From assembly GCA_015693905.1 (NCBI GenBank), contig CP065161.1:2153001-2217000 (forward strand): DNA of 64,000 bases, in the 5' to 3' direction. The position numbers and the translations under genes are program-made. The notes below the pieces were generated by a model. It worked only from the letters and a program-made list of their open reading frames with translations, searched no databases and was not told where the DNA came from. This document shows positions 55,889 through 62,880 of this stretch, piece by piece. The DNA is from Rhodobacterales bacterium HKCCA1288. GTDB lineage: Bacteria; Pseudomonadota; Alphaproteobacteria; Rhodobacterales; Rhodobacteraceae. How positions within the stretch are numbered: position 1 is the stretch's first letter; every line of letters begins with the position of its first letter.

Positions 55889-56902
55889 ATGCTTGATCTC
55901 TTTGGTGATCCAAATATTTGGCTGCCGTGGGCCTTTGCCTCGTTGATGGGGTTTTCGATCTTGGTCTATGTGACCTTGGATGGGTTCGACCTTGGCGTGG
56001 GGTTGTTGTTCCCCTTCGCATCTGCCGAGGAAAAAGACCGCATGATTGCCTCCATCGGCCCGTTTTGGGACGCGAATGAAACATGGCTGGTTTTGGCTGT
56101 CGGGCTGCTTTTGGTGGCCTTTCCAGTGGCGCATGGGATCATTTTGACCGCGCTCTATCTGCCCGTTTTCGTAATGTTGGTGGGCCTCATCCTGCGCGGG
56201 GTTGCTTTTGAATTCCGCGCCAAGGCAAGCCTTCGGTTCAAATCCACTTGGAACCGCGTGTTTTTTGCAGGCTCGTTGATGACCTCTTTGGCGCAAGGAT
56301 TCATGTTGGGCCTCTATATTCTTGGCCTTGAATATACAGGGGCGCATGTGTTTTTCGCGATATTGACAGCGGGCTGTTTAACAGTGGGCTATAGCTGCAT
56401 TGGGGCCATGTGGTTGATTTACAAAACCGATAGCGGGCTACAGGCCAAGGCAATCACATGGGGCAAGCGCAGCCTCTGGGGTGTGATCCTTGGAATTGGA
56501 TTGGTTTCTGCGGCAACACCATTGGTGTCGCTGCGCATCTTTGAGAAATGGTTCAGCTATCCTTCATTTCTCTATCTCGCGCCTTTGCCAATTCTCTCTG
56601 TCTTATTGGTGGCTGTTTTGTGGGTTATGCTAAGGCGCATGCCATTCAAGGGGGATCACGCGTCTTGGGCGCCTTTCGCAACAGCAAGCGCGCTTTTTGC
56701 GATGGCCTATATCGGGCTGGCCTATAGTTTTTACCCCTATGTCGTGCCCGAACGATTGACCATATACGAGGCGGCATCCGCCCCCGAAAGCCTGCTGATT
56801 ATCCTGATCGGCGCCTTGTTCGTGGTGCCAATCATTATCGCCTATTCAATCCTTGCCTATGTGATCTTTCGCGGCAAGGCGACAGCCCTCAGTTACGACT
56901 AG
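55889..56902 (+). CDS. cydB: Cytochrome bd-type ubiquinol oxidase subunit II
   Basis: A 337-residue membrane protein with about eight helices. FSILVYVTLDGFDLGVGLLFPFA near the N-terminus and GPFWDANETWLVLAVG are CydB signatures. It pairs with CydA. The small third subunit (CydX) was not found in the following bases; CIO-type operons usually lack it. The stop lies two bases from the stop of convergent mipZ. I chose the ATG at 55889 over a long in-frame upstream region that overlaps cydA. Confidence 0.94.
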   Translation: MLDLFGDPNIWLPWAFASLMGFSILVYVTLDGFDLGVGLLFPFASAEEKDRMIASIGPFWDANETWLVLAVGLLLVAFPVAHGIILTALYLPVFVMLVGLILRGVAFEFRAKASLRFKSTWNRVFFAGSLMTSLAQGFMLGLYILGLEYTGAHVFFAILTAGCLTVGYSCIGAMWLIYKTDSGLQAKAITWGKRSLWGVILGIGLVSAATPLVSLRIFEKWFSYPSFLYLAPLPILSVLLVAVLWVMLRRMPFKGDHASWAPFATASALFAMAYIGLAYSFYPYVVPERLTIYEAASAPESLLIILIGALFVVPIIIAYSILAYVIFRGKATALSYD

Positions 56903-56904
56903 GT

Positions 56905-57714
56905 TCAGAAAGAAACCGCAACATTGGGCAGGCGCAAATCTTTGATTAGGTCGCGCAGTTCTTGCTTTGCGGCGAGGTTTGAGATGTTTAGCTTGTCAAC
57001 GCCAACCTCTTTCAAATCAAGAAGGGTCAGGCCTGATGGGAATAGCTCTCGAAAAATCACGCGCTCGGCAAAGCCCGAGCTGACGCGAAACCCGATCCGC
57101 TTGGCCAAGGCTTCCATCGCCGCGCCGACTTTGCGCTTATTGTGCATCTCTTGCGCGCCGAGGCGGTTGCGCAGCACGATCCAATCAAACGGCTTAAGCC
57201 CCGCCTGCGCGCGCAATTTGCGCGAATGCCACACCATTTCGGAATACACGCTTGGGCCTGTGATGTCGTAGGTTTCGGGATCAACCCGCGCCAAAAGATC
57301 AAAATCAACAAAGCTGTCATTCATGGGCGTCACCAAGGTATCTGCCATGGAATGGGCGACTTGGCTGAGCCGCGTATGCGATCCGGGGCAGTCGATAACG
57401 ATGAAATCGACCTGGTTTTCCATGCCCGCAACCGCCGCGGACAGGCGTTTGTCGAAAATATTCTCACCTTCGGCCAAGGATGCAGGGTCAATTTCTGGCA
57501 GCGTCATCAAAATCGGACAAGGCAAAGAGATTGCACGTTTTTGCATCGTGGCTTGGCGGTTTTCGATATAGCGGTGGAAACTGCGCTGCCGCAAATCCAG
57601 ATCTAGACCGCCAACCTTAAACCCCTCGCGCACCAGTGCTGTGGCCACATGCATGGTTGTGGTCGACTTGCCCGAACCGCCCTTTTCATTCCCGAATACG
57701 ATAATATGCGCCAA
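56905..57714 (-). CDS. mipZ: Division-plane positioning ATPase MipZ (ParA/MinD family)
   Basis: A 269-residue ATPase with the deviant Walker A GNEKGGSGKST near the start, DLDLRQRSFHRYIENR in place of the usual ParA switch, and the MipZ markers TPMNDSFVDFDLLARVDPETYD and VLRNRLGAQE. In Caulobacter MipZ forms a gradient that keeps FtsZ at midcell. The start is a TTG at 57714 (MAHIIVFGN) with GAGG 6 bases upstream; a GTG four codons earlier is possible. A near-consensus promoter precedes it. Confidence 0.92.
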   Translation of the reverse strand: MAHIIVFGNEKGGSGKSTTTMHVATALVREGFKVGGLDLDLRQRSFHRYIENRQATMQKRAISLPCPILMTLPEIDPASLAEGENIFDKRLSAAVAGMENQVDFIVIDCPGSHTRLSQVAHSMADTLVTPMNDSFVDFDLLARVDPETYDITGPSVYSEMVWHSRKLRAQAGLKPFDWIVLRNRLGAQEMHNKRKVGAAMEALAKRIGFRVSSGFAERVIFRELFPSGLTLLDLKEVGVDKLNISNLAAKQELRDLIKDLRLPNVAVSF

Positions 57715-57773
57715 AACGAACCTCACTTACCCCACTGCGCACCCGATATTGTGGGCGCATTCCGTTGATCCTC

Positions 57774-57802
57774 AATATACGGAAGGAATGCTGCGCTGTT
57801 AA
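57774..57802 (-). promoter_or_regulatory. Candidate mipZ promoter
   Basis: On the minus strand TTAACA (57802-57797) and TATATT (57779-57774) are 17 bases apart, each matching five of six consensus bases. It lies 60 bases upstream of the TTG start of mipZ. Confidence 0.65.
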
Positions 57803-57834
57803 GCAAGAAAGACATTTAACTTATGGCTAAAATG

Positions 57835-57864
57835 AAAAACACCGCCCCAAAGGGACGGTGTTTT
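57835..57864 (-). terminator. Intrinsic terminator after rpmE
   Basis: On the minus strand AAAACACCGTCCC (57864-57852) pairs with GGGGCGGTGTTTT (57848-57836), ending in a run of T. It closes the ffh-to-rpmE group and lies just upstream of the mipZ promoter. Confidence 0.88.
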
Positions 57865-57886
57865 GAAACAGTTAAGTGCGTTTGGA

Positions 57887-58108
57887 TTAGAAACCCAGAC
57901 CTTCGTATTTCTTTTTGAACTTGGAAACGCGGCCGCCTGTATCCATCAAGCGCGCGCCACCACCTGTCCATGCAGGGTGCACAGAAGGGTCAATATCCAG
58001 CGCAAGCGTATCGCCCTCGGAACCCCAAGTGGATTTCATCTGAACAACGGTGCCATCGGTCATTTTGACATCGATGACGTGGTAATCGGGATGGATGTCT
58101 TTTTTCAT
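57887..58108 (-). CDS. rpmE: 50S ribosomal protein L31, zinc-free form
   Basis: A 73-residue protein beginning [19 protein letters not shown], and including [25 protein letters not shown]. There is no cysteine, so it is the C-minus form that does not hold zinc. L31 bridges the 50S central protuberance and 30S head. It lies 14 bases after rplS and is the last gene before the terminator. Confidence 0.97.
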   Translation of the reverse strand: MKKDIHPDYHVIDVKMTDGTVVQMKSTWGSEGDTLALDIDPSVHPAWTGGGARLMDTGGRVSKFKKKYEGLGF

Positions 58109-58122
58109 CGTCTAAGCCCTTC

Positions 58123-58509
58123 TTACGCTTCGGCGTTATCGCTGAGTTCGCGATAGTTTGTTTTCTCGGCGATACGGGCCGACTTACCACGGCGATCACG
58201 CAAGTAGTACAGCTTCGCGCGGCGAACACGGCCGCGGCGCACCACTTCGATTGAATCCATATTGGTCGAGTAGAGGGGAAATACGCGCTCTACGCCTTCA
58301 CCAAATGAAATTTTGCGAACAGTGAACGAACCTGCGATCCCTTTGCCGTTTTTACGGCTGATGCAAACGCCTTCATACATCTGCACACGAGAGCGCGACC
58401 CTTCGGTCACTTTAAAGCCAACGCGAATGGTGTCGCCAGCTTTGAAATCGGGAATGGTCTTCCCAAGGGCGGCAATCTGTTCCGCCTCGATTTGTGCGAT
58501 CAGATCCAT
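58123..58509 (-). CDS. rplS: 50S ribosomal protein L19
   Basis: A 128-residue protein with the L19 pattern: [59 protein letters not shown]-like region and [20 protein letters not shown]. It sits at the 30S-50S interface. GAGGAGA lies upstream. A 266-base gap separates it from trmD; the only structure seen there is a small stem (CGCGG/CCGCG at 58532-58546), so a separate promoter is possible. Confidence 0.97.
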   Translation of the reverse strand: MDLIAQIEAEQIAALGKTIPDFKAGDTIRVGFKVTEGSRSRVQMYEGVCISRKNGKGIAGSFTVRKISFGEGVERVFPLYSTNMDSIEVVRRGRVRRAKLYYLRDRRGKSARIAEKTNYRELSDNAEA

Positions 58510-58775
58510 TGGATCTTCTCCTCTAAATGCTCGCGGTTGCTCCGCGAAGGTGTGGTCGCATCTGAGAGCTCTGGTCTTCGACCGGATCCACCTGTTCCCA
58601 TATGGGGGTGTCCGCCAGAGGTCACGCTGACTTTCCTAATGTGATCTTTGGCCAATCTGCCTTGCGCCGAAGTTCCGCTAAAGCGCGGGGACAAAGCCCC
58701 AAGAAAAACCAAAGAGGCCCGATCAGCCGATTCCGACTGCGGACGGATGGCGTATAGGCTGCAAATCCCAAAGGA
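58510..58775 (-). other. Long leader between trmD and rplS
   Basis: This 266-base stretch is the longest gene-free one in the window. I see no convincing reading frame; the frames that cross it do not show family motifs. On the minus strand a 5-base-pair stem (CGCGG/CCGCG at 58546-58532) lies about 20 bases before the rplS start. No clear promoter could be assigned. Confidence 0.4.
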
Positions 58776-59600
58776 TCAAGCCTTATCGCGCCCGGTCTTG
58801 CCCTGTTTAGAGAGATATTCCGCCCAAAGATCAGGGCGGCGCGATTGCGTCAAAGCCTCGGCTTGGGCATGGCGCCACTCGGCAACGCGGGCGTGATTGC
58901 CAGATGTCAAAACCTCGGGGATCACCATCCCACGCCATTCAGCGGGGCGGGTATAGTGCGGATGCTCCAACAGGCCATTGGAAAAACTTTCTTCTTGGGT
59001 CGAGTCAAAATTTCCCAAGACACCCGGAATAAGGCGAATGGTGGCATCTAGCACCGCTTGGGCGGCAATCTCGCCGCCCGTCAGAACAAAATCACCTAGT
59101 GAAATTTCTTCCATCTCGTAATGGTCAATCACACGTTGATCCACCCCTTCGAACCGCCCGCACAACAGGGTCATGCCGTCACAGCCCGCAAAGCGCGCGG
59201 CATCGGCCTGTGTAAAAGGCCGCCCCCGAGGTGACAGATAGACACGTGGCCATCTTGCAGGGTCAGGTGGTGTGTTATCAGCGGCCATGTCCATGGCGCG
59301 CCCCAAAATGTCGGGACGCAAGACAAGCCCTGCGCCGCCCCCTGCGGGCGTATCATCAACATTGCGGTGCTTGCCCTCGCCGAAGATGCGCAGGTCGATG
59401 GTGTCTAATGCCCAAAGACCGCTTTGCAATGCCTTCCCCGTCAGTGAGCCCCCCAAGACACCTGGAAACATGTCAGGGAAGAGTGTGATGACCTTCGCGC
59501 ACCATGCGTCCTTCAGGCGCTGCGGCCCCATCAAATCGCGTGGGGTCGCATTGGCCGAAATCGACAGACGGCCATAGCTGCGGGGTGGTTTAGACGTCAT
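58776..59600 (-). CDS. trmD: tRNA (guanine-N1-)-methyltransferase TrmD
   Basis: The protein (274 residues) methylates G37 of tRNAs to prevent frameshifting. It has an N-terminal extension of about 35 residues before the [15 protein letters not shown] start of the usual domain. The knotted SAM site shows in [26 protein letters not shown] and [13 protein letters not shown] chose the ATG at 59600 ([10 protein letters not shown]), overlapping the rimM end by 11 bases, with GAAGG 9 bases upstream. Confidence 0.95.
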   Translation of the reverse strand: MTSKPPRSYGRLSISANATPRDLMGPQRLKDAWCAKVITLFPDMFPGVLGGSLTGKALQSGLWALDTIDLRIFGEGKHRNVDDTPAGGGAGLVLRPDILGRAMDMAADNTPPDPARWPRVYLSPRGRPFTQADAARFAGCDGMTLLCGRFEGVDQRVIDHYEMEEISLGDFVLTGGEIAAQAVLDATIRLIPGVLGNFDSTQEESFSNGLLEHPHYTRPAEWRGMVIPEVLTSGNHARVAEWRHAQAEALTQSRRPDLWAEYLSKQGKTGRDKA

Positions 59601-60114
59601 CGTCAAACAAGCCTTCTGGCGGATCAATCACGATGCGCTTGGCGCTGAGGTCGACTGTGGGAACAACCGCCTGTGTAAAAGGCACAAGAACGCTGCCCTT
59701 GTGATTGGGCACGCTGCGCAGTTCGAGAATATCACCTGCGCCATGGTTCAAAACGGCCGCCACCTTGCCGCGCGCCGCGCCGCCTGTGTCGACCACGTTA
59801 AGACCGAGAAGGTCGCTGTGATAAAACTCGTCATCAGGAAGGACGGGCAGGGCGGTGCGCGGTGCAAACAGACGGGTGCCGCGAAGGCCATCTGCCGCTT
59901 CTTTTGTCATCACCCCAACAACCCGCGCGGCAAAGCCACCTTTGACGGCACGGGTGATTTTAAGATCAAAGCTGCGGTCGCCTTTTTCAGAAAACAGTGG
60001 CGTGTAAGTGCCGATATCTTCGGGATTGGCGCAAAAACTTTTGAGGCGCACTTCACCGCGCACGCCAAAGGAGCCTGCAATCGCACCGACACAAATCAGG
60101 TTTTGATTGCTCAT
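59590..60114 (-). CDS. rimM: Ribosome maturation factor RimM
   Basis: A 174-residue protein that binds S19 and helps 30S head assembly. Its N-terminal domain reads [21 protein letters not shown]; a PRC-barrel-type C-terminal domain includes [12 protein letters not shown] and [27 protein letters not shown] chose the ATG at 60114 ([10 protein letters not shown]), which overlaps the stop of a 51-residue gene as ATGA. trmD overlaps its 3' end. Confidence 0.95.
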   Translation of the reverse strand: MSNQNLICVGAIAGSFGVRGEVRLKSFCANPEDIGTYTPLFSEKGDRSFDLKITRAVKGGFAARVVGVMTKEAADGLRGTRLFAPRTALPVLPDDEFYHSDLLGLNVVDTGGAARGKVAAVLNHGAGDILELRSVPNHKGSVLVPFTQAVVPTVDLSAKRIVIDPPEGLFDDDV

Positions 60115-60266
60115 TCCACGGGGCCCTCTCTTAGGCATAACCGATCTGCGCTGACCCAGTCGCCCGAAAGGGCGAGACAGGCCGCTTGCGCATTGCGCCG
60201 TTCTTCAACGCGCCCACCTATATAGGCGAAAAGGCAGAGGATCGAAATTAGGATCAGGCGGCGCAT
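60111..60266 (-). CDS. Small 51-residue membrane protein upstream of rimM
   Basis: An unannotated-looking small gene with no recognised family. It encodes [18 protein letters not shown], one hydrophobic segment near residues 4-18, then a charged stretch and a C-terminal [17 protein letters not shown] with a cysteine at each end. The stop shares ATGA with the rimM start, so translation is probably coupled. The ribosome-binding site is weak. Perhaps a single-pass inner-membrane protein. Confidence 0.7.
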   Translation of the reverse strand: MRRLILISILCLFAYIGGRVEERRNAQAACLALSGDWVSADRLCLREGPVE

Positions 60267-60307
60267 TTAAGATACTCAAAGCCACATCTACGCTTGGCCC
60301 AAAGGCC

Positions 60308-60343
60308 GCCTTGCCCCCAGTACACAACAAGCGGGGGCAAGGC
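60308..60343 (-). other. 11-base-pair hairpin after rpsP
   Basis: On the minus strand GCCTTGCCCCC (60343-60333) pairs perfectly with GGGGGCAAGGC (60318-60308) over a 14-base loop. A second small palindrome GGCCTTTGGGCC follows, with no U-run. It probably processes or attenuates between rpsP and the small gene/rimM. Confidence 0.5.
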
Positions 60344-60353
60344 AGGGGGCTGA

Positions 60354-60827
60354 TTACTCAGCCTTTGCTTCTTCTGCGGCTTCCTCAGCGGCAGGCGCTT
60401 CTTCAGGTGCAGCTGCTTCTTCAACAACGGCCTCTTCTGCGGGCGCTTCTTCAGCGGCAGGTGCAGGTGCGGCTGCTGCTTCGGCTGCTTCTGCGGCCTT
60501 AGCGGCTTTTTCTTCTGCGCGCTCTTGTGCTTTTTTGCCTGGAACGGCTTTGTTCGGGTTGTTGCGGGTTTTCGCGGCCAACACGCCAGCTGCTTCCAAG
60601 AAACGGCTTACGCGGTCGGTGGGCTGTGCACCCTGCTCGAGCCAGTATTTCACGCGCTCCATGTTCATTTTCACGCGATCTTCGCTGTCTTTTGCCAAGA
60701 GCGGGTTGTATGTGCCGAGCTTCTCGATGAAGCGGCCATCGCGGGGCATGCGGCTGTCAGAGGCCACGATGCTGTAGAATGGGCGCTTTTTCGAGCCACC
60801 ACGGGCCAAGCGGATTTTCATTGCCAT
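60354..60827 (-). CDS. rpsP: 30S ribosomal protein S16 with acidic C-terminal tail
   Basis: The 157-residue protein has the S16 core in the first 90 residues ([58 protein letters not shown]). The remaining 60 residues are an Ala/Glu/Pro tail of low complexity, longer than the 80-90-residue S16 of most bacteria. S16 binds 16S rRNA early in assembly. AAGGAG lies 9 bases before the first ATG; a second ATG two codons later is possible. Confidence 0.96.
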   Translation of the reverse strand: MAMKIRLARGGSKKRPFYSIVASDSRMPRDGRFIEKLGTYNPLLAKDSEDRVKMNMERVKYWLEQGAQPTDRVSRFLEAAGVLAAKTRNNPNKAVPGKKAQERAEEKAAKAAEAAEAAAAPAPAAEEAPAEEAVVEEAAAPEEAPAAEEAAEEAKAE

Positions 60828-60868
60828 GTTAGTCTTCTCCTTCGGATAGATGATCGGGGCGTCTTTGT

Positions 60869-61174
60869 TTATTGCCCGTTTTCAATGTGTTGTTCATGGT
60901 GACGGATGACCTCCTGAATGATGAATTTCAGAAAGGTCTTGGCGAATTCGGGGTCGAGATCGGCCTCCTCAGCCAAACGCTCAAGCCGCGCGATTTGTTT
61001 GGCTTCGCGGTCTGGGTCGGAAGGGGGCAAATCATGCTGTGCCTTCAACTTCCCTACGGCTTGGGTGTGCTTAAACCGCTCGCCAAGGGTATAGACAAGG
61101 ATTGCGTCCAAGCGATCAATCGAGGCGCGATGTTCCTTGAGCAGCGCTGCGGCGCGGGCGGCTGTATCGGTCAT
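60869..61174 (-). CDS. Chorismate mutase (AroQ type)
   Basis: A 101-residue all-helical protein. The pattern is AroQ-type: [47 protein letters not shown], with the conserved Arg/Lys/Asp-Arg positions, and [15 protein letters not shown] near the C-terminus. It converts chorismate to prephenate for Phe/Tyr synthesis. It sits between ffh and rpsP, an arrangement common in this family of bacteria, and shows no regulatory domain. Confidence 0.88.
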   Translation of the reverse strand: MTDTAARAAALLKEHRASIDRLDAILVYTLGERFKHTQAVGKLKAQHDLPPSDPDREAKQIARLERLAEEADLDPEFAKTFLKFIIQEVIRHHEQHIENGQ

Positions 61175-61186
61175 GATGCGATCCCT

Positions 61187-62680
61187 TTATTTCTTTTTGC
61201 CAAAGCCCGTCAGGGGCGGCAGACCACCGCCGCCACCCAAGCCGCCAAGCCCCATCTTGCGGGCTGCGGCCTCCATCGCTTTGGGATCCATTGCTGAAGG
61301 ATCCATGCCCGCCAAATCTTTGGGTGCGCCTTTGCCCATTAATGCGCCAAGGCCCTGCTTGAGCATCCCGCCTTTGCCCATTTTGCCGAGCTTCTTCATC
61401 GCATCGGCCATTTGGCGGTGCATTTTCAAAAGCTTGTTCAGGTCAGAGACATCTTGCCCTGCGCCTGCGGCAATGCGCTTTTTGCGGCTTGCCTGCAAAA
61501 GGTCAGGGTTGGCCCTTTCCCGCTTTGTCATAGATTGGATCAGCGCGATCTGGCGTTTGATTACCTTGTCATCAAGCCCTGCATCATCAAGCTGCTTTTG
61601 CATCTTGGCCATGCCCGGCATCATCGACATCATGCCCTGCATCCCGCCCATTTTCAGCATCTGCTCTAACTGGCCTTTAAGGTCGTTCATGTTGAACTGA
61701 CCTTTTTGGAAGCGCTTCATCATGCGCTCGGCCTGTTCAGCCTCAAGGGTTTCTTGGGCTTTTTCAACAAGGGCCACGATATCGCCCATGCCCAAGATGC
61801 GGCCAGCGACACGCTGCGCTTCGAATGTTTCAAGCGCCTCGAGCTTTTCACCCAACCCCACAAAGCGGATCGGTTTGCCTGTGACGGCGCGCATCGACAG
61901 TGCCGCGCCGCCGCGACCATCGCCGTCCATACGGGTCAAAACGATGCCAGAGACGCCAATTTTATCGTCAAATTCCTGCGCAACATTCACTGCATCTTGG
62001 CCCGTGAGGCCATCCACGACCAAGAGTGTCTCGCGCGGGTTGGCAATGTCACGCACGGCTGCGGCCTGCGCGATCAGGTCTTGATCAATATGCAAGCGCC
62101 CTGCGGTGTCGAGGATATAGACATCATAGCCGCCAAGCCCCGCTTGGGTTTTGGCGCGCTTTGCAATCGTCTCAGGGTTTTCACCTTGGATGATGGGCAG
62201 GGTATCCACGCCAATTTGTTGGCCAAGGATGGCCAACTGCTCCATCGCGGCAGGGCGGTTTGTGTCAAGGGATGCCATCAACACGCGCTTGCCTTCGCGC
62301 TCCTTCAGGCGCTTGGCCAGTTTCGCGGTTGTTGTGGTTTTCCCTGAGCCTTGCAGACCCACCATCAGGATGGGTGCAGGCGGGTTGTCGATTTTCAGTG
62401 CGCCAATCTCGCCTTCGCCCTGAAGCGTGGCGATCAATTCGTCATGCACAATTTTGACGACCTGTTGACCCGGGGTCACCGATTTGGTCACCGCAGCGCC
62501 TGTGGCCTTTTTCTCGACCGCGCGAATAAATTCACGTGCCACGGGCAAAGAAACATCTGCCTCAAGCAAAGCCACCCGCACTTCGCGCAGGGCTGTTTTT
62601 ACATCATCAGCAGACAAAGCGCCTTGCTTTGTCAGCCCCTCAAAGACCGAGGAGAGGCGTTCTGAAAGTGTTTCAAACAT
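61187..62680 (-). CDS. ffh: Signal recognition particle protein Ffh
   Basis: The protein (497 residues) has the N domain, the G domain with GLQGSGKTTTTAKLA, DTAGRLHID and TRMDGDGRGGAAL, and the methionine-rich M domain (MGGMQGMMSMMPGMAKMQ; SMTKRERANPDLLQASRKKRIAAGAG), which binds SRP RNA and signal peptides. The C-terminus is Gly-rich. I chose the ATG at 62680 (MFETLSERLSS), with AAAGGGG upstream, over an ATG seven codons earlier. Confidence 0.97.
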   Translation of the reverse strand: MFETLSERLSSVFEGLTKQGALSADDVKTALREVRVALLEADVSLPVAREFIRAVEKKATGAAVTKSVTPGQQVVKIVHDELIATLQGEGEIGALKIDNPPAPILMVGLQGSGKTTTTAKLAKRLKEREGKRVLMASLDTNRPAAMEQLAILGQQIGVDTLPIIQGENPETIAKRAKTQAGLGGYDVYILDTAGRLHIDQDLIAQAAAVRDIANPRETLLVVDGLTGQDAVNVAQEFDDKIGVSGIVLTRMDGDGRGGAALSMRAVTGKPIRFVGLGEKLEALETFEAQRVAGRILGMGDIVALVEKAQETLEAEQAERMMKRFQKGQFNMNDLKGQLEQMLKMGGMQGMMSMMPGMAKMQKQLDDAGLDDKVIKRQIALIQSMTKRERANPDLLQASRKKRIAAGAGQDVSDLNKLLKMHRQMADAMKKLGKMGKGGMLKQGLGALMGKGAPKDLAGMDPSAMDPKAMEAAARKMGLGGLGGGGGLPPLTGFGKKK

Positions 62681-62839
62681 TGGCCAAGGCCCCTTTGTCA
62701 CGTCATCTCTTTGGTGATCTGTGCATCAGGCCACCGCATTGCAATGCACCAAGGCCCCCGTGGGCGAAACTCGCTGACGGGGGGCGATCTTGGACATATC
62801 CTAAGACCAGAAAGCCAAAGCTTGCTGGAAGTTGCGCTG

Positions 62840-62869
62840 CTCTTACGCGCGCGAAGAGGGGAATGTCAA
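62840..62869 (-). promoter_or_regulatory. Candidate ffh promoter
   Basis: On the minus strand a consensus -35 TTGACA (62869-62864) is followed after 18 bases by TAAGAG (62845-62840), a poor -10 match. It points to ffh and overlaps the space after the exonuclease gene. Confidence 0.35.
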
Positions 62870-62880
62870 GCCTTCGCGCC

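Noticed and set aside
58648-58896. 82-residue plus-strand frame between rplS and trmD
   Set aside because: More than half lies antisense to trmD, with no ribosome-binding site or motif.
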